A DNA stretch of 20,178 nt from Bacteroides sp. UBA1317 (GTDB lineage Bacteria; Bacteroidota; Bacteroidia; Bacteroidales; Bacteroidaceae). The first letter of the stretch is position 1; every line of letters begins with the position of its first letter. The notes under the pieces were generated by a model. It did not search any database and had not been told where the DNA came from. It was given only the letters and a program-made list of their open reading frames with translations. The stretch lies in assembly GCA_002307035.1 (NCBI GenBank), contig DBTL01000082.1, forward strand, positions 1 to 20,178, read 5' to 3'. A program made the translations under genes and the position numbers. Below are positions 8,401 through 16,300 of the stretch, piece by piece.

Positions 8401-8737
8401 CTTCGGCCTTCTTGCGAACAATGGCATAAGAGTTCTCGGAATACTTTACGTAAGATAATTCCGTAGCCTTAAGACTTGACTCAAGCATCTCCTCCACCGT
8501 CTTGTCACCGGCTTCCAAAGGAGGCACAGAGATGTTCCTCACCATGGCCTCATCAAAAGAAATCTTCAGCTTTTTGAGCTGCTCTATTTTCTGTATCCGT
8601 TTAATAAGTGTCTCTTTAGGGAAATTCGTGACACTACCCACAATCTTGGGAGCTGCATTCACTGATGATAAAAGTAAGAAACTCATCATCAACAACATGC
8701 AACATCTGTACATCAGTGTTTTTTGTCTTTGTTCCAT
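5474..8737 (-). CDS. SusC-type TonB-dependent transporter with STN signalling domain
   Basis: This 1087-residue outer-membrane receptor has a signal peptide (about 1-29). An STN domain (about 35-108) contacts an anti-sigma factor, and a linker containing AEDDNKKKTKS (111-121) follows. Next come a carboxypeptidase-regulatory-like beta domain (about 125-202, GRVIDEKKEAAIGANI), a TonB-box region near VVVIGYG (208-214), the plug domain (about 216-342, with PLIVIDGVPV and AIYGSRASNGVI), and a 22-strand barrel ending in aromatic F (LGLNLNF). The STN domain marks it as a transducer that signals as well as transports. Its FecR partner is encoded 162 bp upstream on the same strand and SusD directly follows. 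No truncation is seen. Confidence 0.95.
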   Translation of the reverse strand: MEQRQKTLMYRCCMLLMMSFLLLSSVNAAPKIVGSVTNFPKETLIKRIQKIEQLKKLKISFDEAMVRNISVPPLEAGDKTVEEMLESSLKATELSYVKYSENSYAIVRKKAEDDNKKKTKSYTQNFTIKGRVIDEKKEAAIGANIIVVGTSIGTITDYNGNFSISVPKKNSILRISYIGYLVVEVSANSPQLASGIILKEDAQLLNDVVVIGYGKVKKSDSTGSIQLIKPDELNKGSQISAQDALVGKIAGVNVVSASGAPGSGATIRIRMGSSLSASNDPLIVIDGVPVDNSSINGSSNIIGSINPSDIESFTVLKDASSTAIYGSRASNGVIIITTKKGTSGSTKPSVNYNSNFTVSKANDYVGVLSADEYREMYTNKSAAPDGFELGTASTDWQKEIYRTAFGHEHNASITGAIKKMPYRASVGYTNQDGIIKTNSYSRFSAGLGLSPKFFNKHLSVDLNIKASKENYDKVSSSVVGDAISFDPTRPIHETYPNNVGLGYFMWMSGGVPIAIAPNNPVAELELSNNENKVTRSIGNMALDYKVHGLEDLRFNMNLGYDVLKSTYDQNVPQYAPSMYISNQKDGTGLAYNSKQNKRNYLFDLYADYNKEFAKKHTLNAMGGYGWQHFWKKYNDETNDTEKNQLISPSHSESEYYLLSYYGRVNYAYAQKYLLTVTFRADASSRFSKENRWGYFPSAALAWRINNEDFLANVKALSNLKLRLSYGKTGQQDITSDYPYLSIYTASYDEARYKFGDTWYTTYRPDGYDPNIKWETTSTYNVGLDWGFLNNRISGSMDFYKRNTKDLLNEIYVPAGSNFTNAINTNIGTMENKGFEFGINAIPLKNKDFEWSISANFTWNSSKITKLNTIDTDDNYVKTGNAGGTGKYLQVHKVGETPYTFFLLKQAYDDTGKPLDGQYVAADGSITTSEEDANKYVTGKSSMAPYFYGLSTRLNYKKWDLGINGHGSINNYVYNYVAASDSYDALYSSQGTSSNILHSTVKSGFTQQRLYTDYFLENASFFRIDNITLGYTFHKLWRTGSNMRLSFAVQNVYTFTGYSGIDPEIYNGIDNNVYQRPRVFMLGLNLNF
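8375..8407. repeat. 33-bp block identical to 16192-16224
   Basis: The codons for AEDDNKKKTKS in the SusC receptor are identical, base for base, to the same stretch in the second receptor of the window, while the flanks differ. The block lies exactly between the STN and the carboxypeptidase-regulatory-like domains and includes an A7 run on the coding strand. Confidence 0.9.
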
Positions 8738-8899
8738 TTTTACGACTTTAAAATTAATCTAACTCTTTAATTATCAATTATTTATATCCGAATCACTTGC
8801 TTTGCGAAAGGCAATAGCTACCCTATTCTTCTCTGTTGTGAGAAAAATCCTTTACTATTGAGCGAACTGCTAAAATTTCAGGTTACTTATATCACTGAA
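8738..8899 (-). promoter_or_regulatory. Upstream region of the SusCD-phosphatase operon
   Basis: This 162-bp gap separates the anti-sigma gene from the receptor. I find no TAnnTTTG element on the minus strand, which agrees with expression by the cognate ECF sigma factor rather than the primary sigma factor. The exact promoter cannot be placed from one copy. Confidence 0.35.
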
Positions 8900-9904
8900 T
8901 CACCGGTAGAGCTCTATCCGGTTCCCTTTCGTGCTGTATTCCATTCCGTAAATGTCGCACATCTGGCGAAGCAGTGCCTTCGCCCCCTCCTTGTGCGAAT
9001 ACTTGCCGCAAAGCTTTATCTCATTCAGGGCATCTCCCCTCACCGAAAGCTCCACACCGTAGTATTGCTTCATTTTCAACTTAATCTCTTCCAAGCCGGC
9101 CATGTTAAGCACCAGTGTAGTGCCGTCTATCCATCCACCTGCATTCTGCCACTCCAGACTATCCGTCCGGCACGAATGTGTTTTTGTGTTCAGCGTTAAC
9201 TGTCGGTTGCGTGTGAGCACGGCCAATGTTCCGTCTTTCACCGTTGACACCTCCACCCTGCCATCCCTTACAGACACCACATTCGTTTGCGTGCCCGGGT
9301 AAGCCTTCACGTTGAACGAAGTACCTTTCACCGTGGTGGTAATCTCATCTCCATGCACCAAGAAAGGTTTTTCGGGGTTCTTGGTCACCTCAAAGAAAGC
9401 CTCACCCACAAGCCACACCTCACGATTCTTCACATTAAATTTCTTTTTATCATAATGAAGCTTGCTGCCCACATTGAGATGCACCACACTACCATCCGGC
9501 AATGTTTCAGCAACCATAGCGGCATCGGCCACAATCTCCATGTTGAGCGGTATACCCGCCTGCGTAGTGTTATATACAAGTAGCGAACCGATGCCTATCA
9601 GCACCACGATCATGGCGGCAACCGCATAGCGAGGGAAATGCATCACCTTGGGGCTTCTTCGTCTTCTCTTATCCTCCAGTTCCTTCTGAAGACTGCTCCA
9701 TACCCTCTCCCCTGCCTCCGTGGCATCCGCATCCGTCGCCTCTTCGCCCTCATGCGCCACAATGCCCTCCACCATCTGCCTATCATGGTCAGCAAGCGGT
9801 TCACCACTCAGATAGCGGTTCAGCAGGTCGTGAAAAGCATCCAGTTCCCTTTGTTCTTCCTTGGTTCTCACCCGTTCATCCTTCTTTGTATTCTCAGTCT
9901 TCAT
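8900..9904 (-). CDS. FecR-type anti-sigma factor (locus 1)
   Basis: This 334-residue single-span inner-membrane protein has a charged cytoplasmic N-terminal region (about 1-85, sigma-binding). One membrane helix lies at about 93-111 (AVAAMIVVLIGIGSLLVY). The periplasmic FecR domain (about 125-220) has LPDGSVVHLNVGSKLHY, REVWLVGEAFFEV and KPFLVHG. The C-terminal DUF4974-like domain (about 260-333, NMAGLEEIKLKMKQYYGVELSV and FxxE/CGKYSH region) is the part thought to meet the STN domain of the receptor. It is divergent from the sigma gene across 194 bp and upstream of the receptor, as expected of a cognate trio. Its G+C is visibly higher (about 53% in a counted 60-bp line) than that of the receptor barrel (30% in another). 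Confidence 0.93.
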   Translation of the reverse strand: MKTENTKKDERVRTKEEQRELDAFHDLLNRYLSGEPLADHDRQMVEGIVAHEGEEATDADATEAGERVWSSLQKELEDKRRRRSPKVMHFPRYAVAAMIVVLIGIGSLLVYNTTQAGIPLNMEIVADAAMVAETLPDGSVVHLNVGSKLHYDKKKFNVKNREVWLVGEAFFEVTKNPEKPFLVHGDEITTTVKGTSFNVKAYPGTQTNVVSVRDGRVEVSTVKDGTLAVLTRNRQLTLNTKTHSCRTDSLEWQNAGGWIDGTTLVLNMAGLEEIKLKMKQYYGVELSVRGDALNEIKLCGKYSHKEGAKALLRQMCDIYGMEYSTKGNRIELYR

Positions 9905-10098
9905 ACGCTACGAATCATTTTTAAGCGCCACTTTATTAGGGCCTCTATATACTAAGGCGATTTTAGGAGGCACGTTGCCCGAATAATTTAGTTAATAGAT
10001 GTTATTTATGAAAAGAATTTATTTGTTACAAGATTAAAACACGAATGAAACATCTTCTTAATATCATTGTTAGAAATTCGCACCGATAAAAGATTATT
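9905..10098. promoter_or_regulatory. Divergent regulatory gap between FecR and sigma factor 1
   Basis: This 194-bp gap must hold the promoters of both the anti-sigma gene and the sigma gene. No well-spaced -33/-7 pair is obvious on either strand; TTTG at 10022-10025 is the only clean half-site. Confidence 0.3.
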
Positions 10099-10671
10099 AT
10101 GAGAACAGATAATCAGCTGCTCACAGACTTTCTTCATCATTCCGACGAAAAGGCTTTTGAGGAATTCTATAACAGACACCAGAAAAGTATGTATAGAAAG
10201 GCACTTCATTTCTTGAAAGACAAGGATGAGGCGCAAGACTTTTTGCAAGATTTCTGGTTGAAGATAATCGCCCATCCCGAGCGCATCAATGTTGTGAAGG
10301 AAGAGTCCGTGCTCGGCTATCTGAGCGCCATGCTGGTACACGACCTTTACGATTATTTCCGAAAGAAGAAGTTGGATACCGTATGTTTGGACGACACCCT
10401 GCTGAACGATCTGCAACAGAGAGGAGACTTTCACGTGAATTCAGTAGAAAACGACGTGAACATGAATGAGTTCAGGGAAAAGCGTGAATCCATTATCCGT
10501 GCATTACCCGAAAGTGATCGGCAAATCTACACCTTGTATGATAAGCATCATCTGGAGATACCCGAGATAGCCAAGCAGTACTCCCTGAACAAGAACACCA
10601 CCCGAAACCGCATTGCAGGCATTTCCCGCTACATAGAGTCAAAATTGAAACTGCTCTACACCTCTATATAA
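10099..10671 (+). CDS. ECF RNA polymerase sigma factor (locus 1)
   Basis: This 190-residue protein has a sigma region 2 at about 20-90 (FEEFYNRHQKSMYRKALHF, then DKDEAQDFLQDFWLKI for -10 recognition and core binding). Region 4 is at about 130-182 (IRALPESDRQIYTLYDKHH followed by the helix-turn-helix IPEIAKQYSLNKNTTRNRI). It is of the FecI-like kind common in Bacteroidota. It is transcribed divergently from its FecR partner and is expected to be held inactive until the STN-containing receptor signals ligand, then to transcribe the SusCD-phosphatase operon and perhaps itself. It is intact and of usual length. Confidence 0.93.
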   Translation: MRTDNQLLTDFLHHSDEKAFEEFYNRHQKSMYRKALHFLKDKDEAQDFLQDFWLKIIAHPERINVVKEESVLGYLSAMLVHDLYDYFRKKKLDTVCLDDTLLNDLQQRGDFHVNSVENDVNMNEFREKRESIIRALPESDRQIYTLYDKHHLEIPEIAKQYSLNKNTTRNRIAGISRYIESKLKLLYTSI

Positions 10672-11040
10672 AAAAAGAAGGCAGCGTACTTCACAATGCA
10701 CCACCCTCACCAGTTGTCTGAATTCACATGAGTATCTATCGTCATGTATCGGATAATACTCGCTAATATTTTTTCTTAATAAAGCCTCTCCGCAGCTTAC
10801 GCCTAAACCACGGAGGGCACATTTACCTAAAACTAAGTAGTGAAAAAGAAAACATATCAAAAAATATTAGCGAATAATATAGTTGTAAAACGAATCATCT
10901 TGAATGATTCATTTTAGAATTTTCATATTAGCAGGAAACATTTTCCTAAGATATAGAGAGAACTAGCTCTCAGTTATTTCAGAAATTAAATGCCCTTAAT
11001 CAATCTTTATCTTAAAGTAAAAGCTTAATAACTCACTTCA
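10672..11040. other. Gene-free stretch between the two loci
   Basis: This 369-bp stretch holds no convincing gene. It contains an inverted-repeat-flanked segment (10760-10873, listed separately) and weak hairpins at 10892-10910 (GAATCAT/ATGATTC) and near 10956-10971 (GAGAG/CTCTC). These could serve as terminators for the converging transcripts of sigma factor 1 and the small lipoprotein. Confidence 0.5.
10760..10873. repeat. Inverted-repeat-bounded 114-bp element
   Basis: The 15-bp arms TCGCTAATATTTTTT (10760-10774) and its exact reverse complement (10859-10873) bound 84 bp. Inside is a second hairpin with GC-rich arms (GCCTCTCCG near 10783-10791 and CGGAGGGC near 10811-10818). Outward of the arms the pairing continues imperfectly. 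It could be a small MITE-like element, a structured RNA or an extended terminator. Confidence 0.55.
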
Positions 11041-11802
11041 TTATTCCCAAGCAGTACCAAAAACGTAATTAAACTTATATGTAGTAGGGGCAGCCATTTG
11101 GCAAGTAGCAAATTTATTTATAGCCTTAAAGCCAGTCACTGAATCAAAAGAAGAGCTCCCCTCTTGGAAAGTAATTAAACCAGCCCTACTCGTATGTTGG
11201 GCAACCATTATACCCGTTTCTATATCAGTGATATCACAACAGAAACGTGCGGTCTTAGTACTAGAAGGGAAAAAATGGTTTAAATTCAGTTCCACATATG
11301 AACTGAGTTTTCCTTCTTCCAAAGTTGTAGAGCCAACAGATTCCCATGTTTTTAAGTCTGTAGATGTAAATATGTCTACTTTTGCTGAGCTCCCTATTCC
11401 CTCAATATCATTATAGAAAAAACGTACTTTAATTCGGGCCGAATCAGACGGATCTTCTTCATCCTCCGTGGATGAAAAAGAAATAGTTGATCCTGGCAAT
11501 TGGATTAATGAAAGTTCTATTCCATTTTCAATTGTGACCTCCTGTTCTAATTCCGGTGTTGTCTCATCATTCCTAAAAACTCTCAGTATCCCGGATGTTT
11601 GTTCTCGGGGCACAATAATTCCCGTATTTTGTTTGATTGTATCATTATCAAACGTCATTTTATAGACAACGTCAGCATCTGCCTGCCACTCTATTTTCAC
11701 CATAAAGGAAGTATATCCGGCATAAGTGTTTTCTCCTTCTGTATCACAACCAGACAATATTAATATAAAAAAATACAGAATAAGTGATTTTACATTCTTC
11801 AT
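11041..11802 (-). CDS. Lipoprotein of unknown family (locus 2)
   Basis: This 253-residue protein has a lipoprotein signal, MKNVKSLILYFFILILSGC, with lipobox LSGC (Cys19). The rest alternates polar and hydrophobic residues as in beta-sandwich proteins, with an acidic loop STEDEEDPSD near the middle and IKVRFFYNDIEG, VDIFTSTDLKTWESVG and YVELNLNHFFP strand-like segments. I recognise no family. It lies 96 bp downstream of the beta-helix lipoprotein on the same strand, separated by a large hairpin, and is the last gene of locus 2. Surface display and a partnership with the receptor are inferred only from the neighbourhood. It is intact, with a normal start 18 bp beyond the hairpin. Confidence 0.85.
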   Translation of the reverse strand: MKNVKSLILYFFILILSGCDTEGENTYAGYTSFMVKIEWQADADVVYKMTFDNDTIKQNTGIIVPREQTSGILRVFRNDETTPELEQEVTIENGIELSLIQLPGSTISFSSTEDEEDPSDSARIKVRFFYNDIEGIGSSAKVDIFTSTDLKTWESVGSTTLEEGKLSSYVELNLNHFFPSSTKTARFCCDITDIETGIMVAQHTSRAGLITFQEGSSSFDSVTGFKAINKFATCQMAAPTTYKFNYVFGTAWE

Positions 11803-11816
11803 TTAAACTAATTTTA

Positions 11817-11873
11817 AATAAAAGAGCAGAATCGTTTGCGGAACTAATCCGCAAACGTTACTGTTCTTTTATT
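11817..11873 (-). terminator. Large intercistronic hairpin, attenuator or partial terminator
   Basis: The 26-bp arms (11817-11842 and 11848-11873) pair with only three non-Watson-Crick positions around a 5-nt loop; the GC-rich inner part CGTTTGCGGA is perfect. On the minus strand it ends in CTCTTTTATTT, a U-rich run. It sits between two co-oriented lipoprotein genes and would reduce read-through into the small one, or protect the 3' end of the upstream mRNA. Confidence 0.75.
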
Positions 11874-11898
11874 ACTTAAAAAATTACCGTATAATTAT

Positions 11899-13230
11899 TT
11901 ATTTTACCCAAGTAGCACTTGTCCAAGCATCTTCAGTACTAGAGAAAGCCCCTTTATAGGTAGTTGAAGTAAAAAAGCTTGCGTCTAAGCCAGTGAAATT
12001 AGCTCCAGAAAGAGCGGGATCACTATCTGGTGTCAAAGCTACAGTATCGCCATATCCACCCCAAGCATCAAATAAACCAATAGCAGCAACACTTGCAGCC
12101 ACTGTAATTGATGTACCTGTAGGAGTAGTTCCTGTATAAGTGCTAGTAACTCCGTTTATTACATTGTATCCGAATGTATAATAGGCATCAGTAGCGGCAT
12201 TCTGAAGTTCAATAGCATATGGGAAACCATAAATAATACTATTCTTCAACGTGAAACCGCAATTGCGACGGAAATGTGCACCATCTTTTAAATAATGTGT
12301 AGTACCAACACCACCACCTGCAACAATACCATTTGAAGTTCCTACAATTGTAAGATTACTCAAATATGGATGAGTTTTAGGAGTAGCAGATGTTCCTGAA
12401 CCATCATTATCACATTCTATTCCGTTAGGATTTGAAGAATAAGACAAAGAAGCATCGATAGTAGCTACGGCAAACTGAATTTTACCTGTATAACCGAAGT
12501 CAAAATCGAATGAATCGTCATCATTGGCAGTTGCAACAAGATACTTACAATTAACAGTACCACCAAAGAATTCGAAAGCATCATCTGCTCCGTGGTATGC
12601 CTGGCAATGATCAACTGTAGTACCTGAACCAACGCCGCCAAAAGTAAAAGCGTTCAATTCATTAGCTTCAGAAATAGCTGCTCCTGCATACTCTACTCGT
12701 ACATAAGTAAGTACACCTGAATTGTCAGCGTCATTACTTCCACCATAGGTAACACTAATTCCAGAAGGAAGAGTAATGCTGGTATCAATTCCTTCAATTA
12801 CACCAGCATTACCTTGATTTACAGTAGCCTGACCAAGAAGTACAAGACCTCCCCAACCACCTTTGGTACCATTCTGAGCTGTCATGATAATTGGAGCAGA
12901 AGCTGTTCCATTGGCCATAATTTTACCCCCTTTAGTAACAATCAATGCAGAAGCATAATCGGGATCAGAATTGTACACACCTTCAATACGGGTTCCCGGC
13001 TCAATAGTCAGAGTAGCAGCACTATCAACATAAGTTTTGCCTGTAAGCACATACGTTACATTTGCATACAATGTTTTGTCAACACTAATCACTTCCGGCA
13101 AATTCTCAGTAGTACGGGTTGAAACACTAGCAGGTGAGTCACCAGCGTCTTCAGAACAGGATGTTAATCCTAAGCCACAAACTAAACATGTAGTCAAAGC
13201 TACTGCTGTTGAAAATAAAAACTTTTTCAT
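11899..13230 (-). CDS. Beta-helix-like surface lipoprotein (locus 2)
   Basis: This 443-residue protein has a lipoprotein signal ending in GLTSC (Cys25). After a short linker come repeated short strands and turns typical of right-handed parallel beta-helix proteins: AATLTIEPGTRIEG, ASALIVTKGGKIMANG, GTKGGWGGLVLLG, VLTYVRVEYAGAA, and FTLKNSIIYGFPYAIEL. Asp-rich turns (GADDAFEFFGG, ANDDDSFDFDF, ECDNDGSG) could bind calcium. I recognise this kind of protein as occurring beside TonB-dependent receptors in Bacteroidota, but no catalytic residues or substrate can be named. Gly, Thr and Ser are abundant and no lyase motif is evident. It follows the receptor by 90 bp, in the place where a SusD gene would stand in a SusCD pair, so a role as ligand-capture partner is a reasonable inference. 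Confidence 0.85.
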   Translation of the reverse strand: MKKFLFSTAVALTTCLVCGLGLTSCSEDAGDSPASVSTRTTENLPEVISVDKTLYANVTYVLTGKTYVDSAATLTIEPGTRIEGVYNSDPDYASALIVTKGGKIMANGTASAPIIMTAQNGTKGGWGGLVLLGQATVNQGNAGVIEGIDTSITLPSGISVTYGGSNDADNSGVLTYVRVEYAGAAISEANELNAFTFGGVGSGTTVDHCQAYHGADDAFEFFGGTVNCKYLVATANDDDSFDFDFGYTGKIQFAVATIDASLSYSSNPNGIECDNDGSGTSATPKTHPYLSNLTIVGTSNGIVAGGGVGTTHYLKDGAHFRRNCGFTLKNSIIYGFPYAIELQNAATDAYYTFGYNVINGVTSTYTGTTPTGTSITVAASVAAIGLFDAWGGYGDTVALTPDSDPALSGANFTGLDASFFTSTTYKGAFSSTEDAWTSATWVK

Positions 13231-13320
13231 TTCTGTAAGTTTTTTTAAATTAATAATTGATAATAATTAAATAATTGAATCTGAATAGACTTATATAGTT
13301 GTCATTATTCATTCGCTGTA

Positions 13321-16300
13321 TCAAAAATTGTAGCTTACCGAGAACGAGTAACTCGTTCCACGTTTTATCTTGCTACGAATCACATCTTTATCTTTATTAT
13401 AATCCATATCTTCTGTCAAATCTCCGTCCGTTTTATTATAATTGACATAGATAATGCTAGCTTGGTTTAGAATGTCACTAGCATTGACCTTGACTTCCAA
13501 TCCTTTCCACGGACGAAAGGATAATTGAAGATCAAGTACATGGCGGGGAGCTTCGTACTCGTCCAGATATTCCTGCGGAGCAGCTTGCACCAGTTTACGG
13601 CCCGCAGTGGCGTAGTTCACTGCAGCACCCAACAGTTTTCCCGAATAACTCAATCCAGCATTCACCATATAGGGAGCCATACCCTGCAAAGGACGATTAC
13701 GGCTACCCGCTATATTGTCTGCATCGTCAGGATCAAGCCCTGAGGCAATATCGATCAAACGTTGTAAATCATAAGTAACATCTCCTTTTAACAGGGTGGC
13801 ATTGGCATTCAGGTAGATATCTTTCAAAAAACTCGCCGGAGCAACAAAGCCAAAAGATTTGCGCAAATTAAACTCCAGTCCCTTCATCGTAGATTTGTCC
13901 AAATTAAAAGAAAATGAACTAAAATTCCCACTACTATTAGGATCGTAACAGAGTAACTCCACCGGATCCTTAAATTTCTTATAAAACGCACTAACAGAGA
14001 TAACTTCACCCGCTGAAGGATAGCACTCTAAACGCAAATCTACATTGTCCGTATAAGTTGGCTTTAAAGCTCCCATACCTCTAACTGTGACCCTATCTCC
14101 TACATTGTAATAACGAAAAGGAGTGAGTTCACGAAAGTCGGGACGAGCTAAGGTTTTGCCATAAGCGGCACGCAAATTCAAAGAAGAGGTAATGTTCCAG
14201 ACTGTTGATATAGCAGGAAGATAATCCGTATAATTGCGAACAGCAGCAGAATCTACTGCAACAGAAGACTTATTGTAATAAGTATTAACATTCATTTTAG
14301 TCTTCTCCATACGCACACCACCGATAAGATGAAGTTGTTTCCAAAAAGTGAACTCGCCCATCAGATAAGCTGCATGTATTTTTTGATCGCCACTATAATA
14401 ATCAACTTTATCGGCTTTTTCTCCGGCCAAACCATAAATAAAAATTCCATTGGAGAAATTTCCGGGTACAAATGTTTCTGTTAGCGAAAGGCCATCAGTA
14501 CTGGATCGATCATCTGTGTTAAGACCATATTTTAAGCCTAGAAACTGCTGATGGTAATCTGCACTACGAAAAGTACCCCAATAACCTGTTTTCAAACTCT
14601 GTTTATTACCCGCTATCATAAAGGGAACAGTGAAGTTGATTCCTACATTCTTTTTTGTTTCGGATAAGTCGCCGTACATAATGTGATTGTTTGCTATATT
14701 TAAATTTTCATTTAATACCCCCCAGTTGCCTACTACCGGTTTTCCGTTGCTCAAAAGCACGGGGTCGTAGTCTCCGTCATCATTTACAGTATAATTTATT
14801 GATCCTTTAATCAACCGATCATCATGAGACTCACGAATCAGTTTATTATAATCTCCAAACCATGAAAAAACAAGCTTATCGCTCCAGAGTTTGTGCTCTC
14901 CTTCCAATCGGGTTTGCCAAAGAGCATTACGGATAGGACTATTATACTGCTCCAGCCACAATGCGCTGGCTCCTTTATCTTCTACAATACGGTCTATATT
15001 GTTTTGCGTAAATCGGTTGTTAAATAGATTGCTCCAAGTAATCTTATGTCCCGGTCGTTCCCATCCCACATTAGCTACCGCACCTATGGCAGTAGTGAAT
15101 TTATAATTGTGTGCATCGACGGCTTTTTGATCCAGTTTACGATAATTCGCTTCTACAACAGTTTCCGTATTTTCTTCGTGGCGATAGGTGGCCGCAACCA
15201 CCACACCCAGTGTGTTGTGATTCCCCAAATCGAATGGTAGACCTACACTTAAAGCATAGTTTTGCGTGGGCGCACCGGTAAACTTATTCAAGCCCCAATG
15301 GTTGGGTATTTTAGCATTCATCGCATAGGCTTTTTCTGCATCCTCCGTCTTCAGTGATCCGTTGTCCCAATAACCGGCATACGTATCATTAACCCAGTCA
15401 CGTCCAAACCAATCACGTTCACTACTGTTGCCCAAGAAGTAATCACTCTTAAAGCGCTTGCCACCCATAAAGGTTTTGCCGGTGCTGTTGGTGTTGAAAC
15501 CGGAACCGACACTAAGTGAAAGAAGGCGTTCCTTGGGAATGGAAAGAGTGGTGACATTGACCATACCGCCGGTAAACTCACCCTGCATGTCGGGGGTAAA
15601 GGTTTTGGCAATGGTGACGTTTTCTATCAGGTTACTCGGAATGATATCGAAAGCGAAGTTACGACGGTTGGGCTCTGTACTGGGCAGTGCTGTTCCGTTG
15701 AGCTGCACGTTGTTATACCTTTCGCCCATACCACGAACGGTTACAAACTTGCCGTCTTCTATCGATACGCCACTTACTCTTTTGAGCACTTGCGCCACAT
15801 TGTTATCGCTGGTTTTCTTTATCAGGTCGGCACTGATACCGTCACTCATGGCGGTCATCGTTTTCTGTTTGGCATAGAGTCCTTTGGCAGAGGCATCGTT
15901 ATATTCGGCTGTCACCACCACTTCGCCCAGCTCTTCGCTGGCTTCCTTCATCACAAGGTCTAGTTCCGTGGTGCGGGCAGGATTAATCTTCACTTCGGTT
16001 ATCTTCAGAGTTTCAAAAGATACATAGCTGGCTTCCACAGTTACTGTGCCCACAGGAACAGCTTTCAGGGAGTATTTGCCTTCAACGTTGGTCACGGTGC
16101 CCAGCTGTGTGTTGGGGATGCGTACCGTGGCACCTATAATGGGATCACCTTTCTCATCGAGGATAAACCCCGAAAGGTTGCCCGTACCGGTAGACTTTGT
16201 TTTTTTCTTGTTGTCATCTTCGGCTGAGCGATAGATGATGTAAGAATTGTTGGTGTATTTAAAGGTGTAACCGGTGGTGTTGAGGCTGCCGGCAAGTATC

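Noticed and set aside
8375..8407. A7 run in the receptor linker as a programmed frameshift or phase-variable site
   Set aside because: The reading phase does not match a canonical slippery heptamer and both receptors stay in frame; the shared block is better viewed as a recombination joint.
2469..10671. Polysaccharide utilisation locus
   Set aside because: SusC and SusD are present but there is no glycoside hydrolase, lyase or sulfatase; the only enzyme is a phosphatase.
10639..10860. Minus-strand open frame of 73 codons
   Set aside because: It overlaps the sigma factor 3' end and the inverted-repeat element, and no motif is seen.
10760..10873. Invertible promoter
   Set aside because: The arms are inverted as required, but no -33/-7 element was found inside and the repeats differ from the known Mpi recognition type; kept only as an uncharacterised element.
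11899..13230. Pectate lyase or other polysaccharide lyase
   Set aside because: The fold signature looks like a beta-helix, but no lyase catalytic motif could be seen, so no enzyme is claimed.
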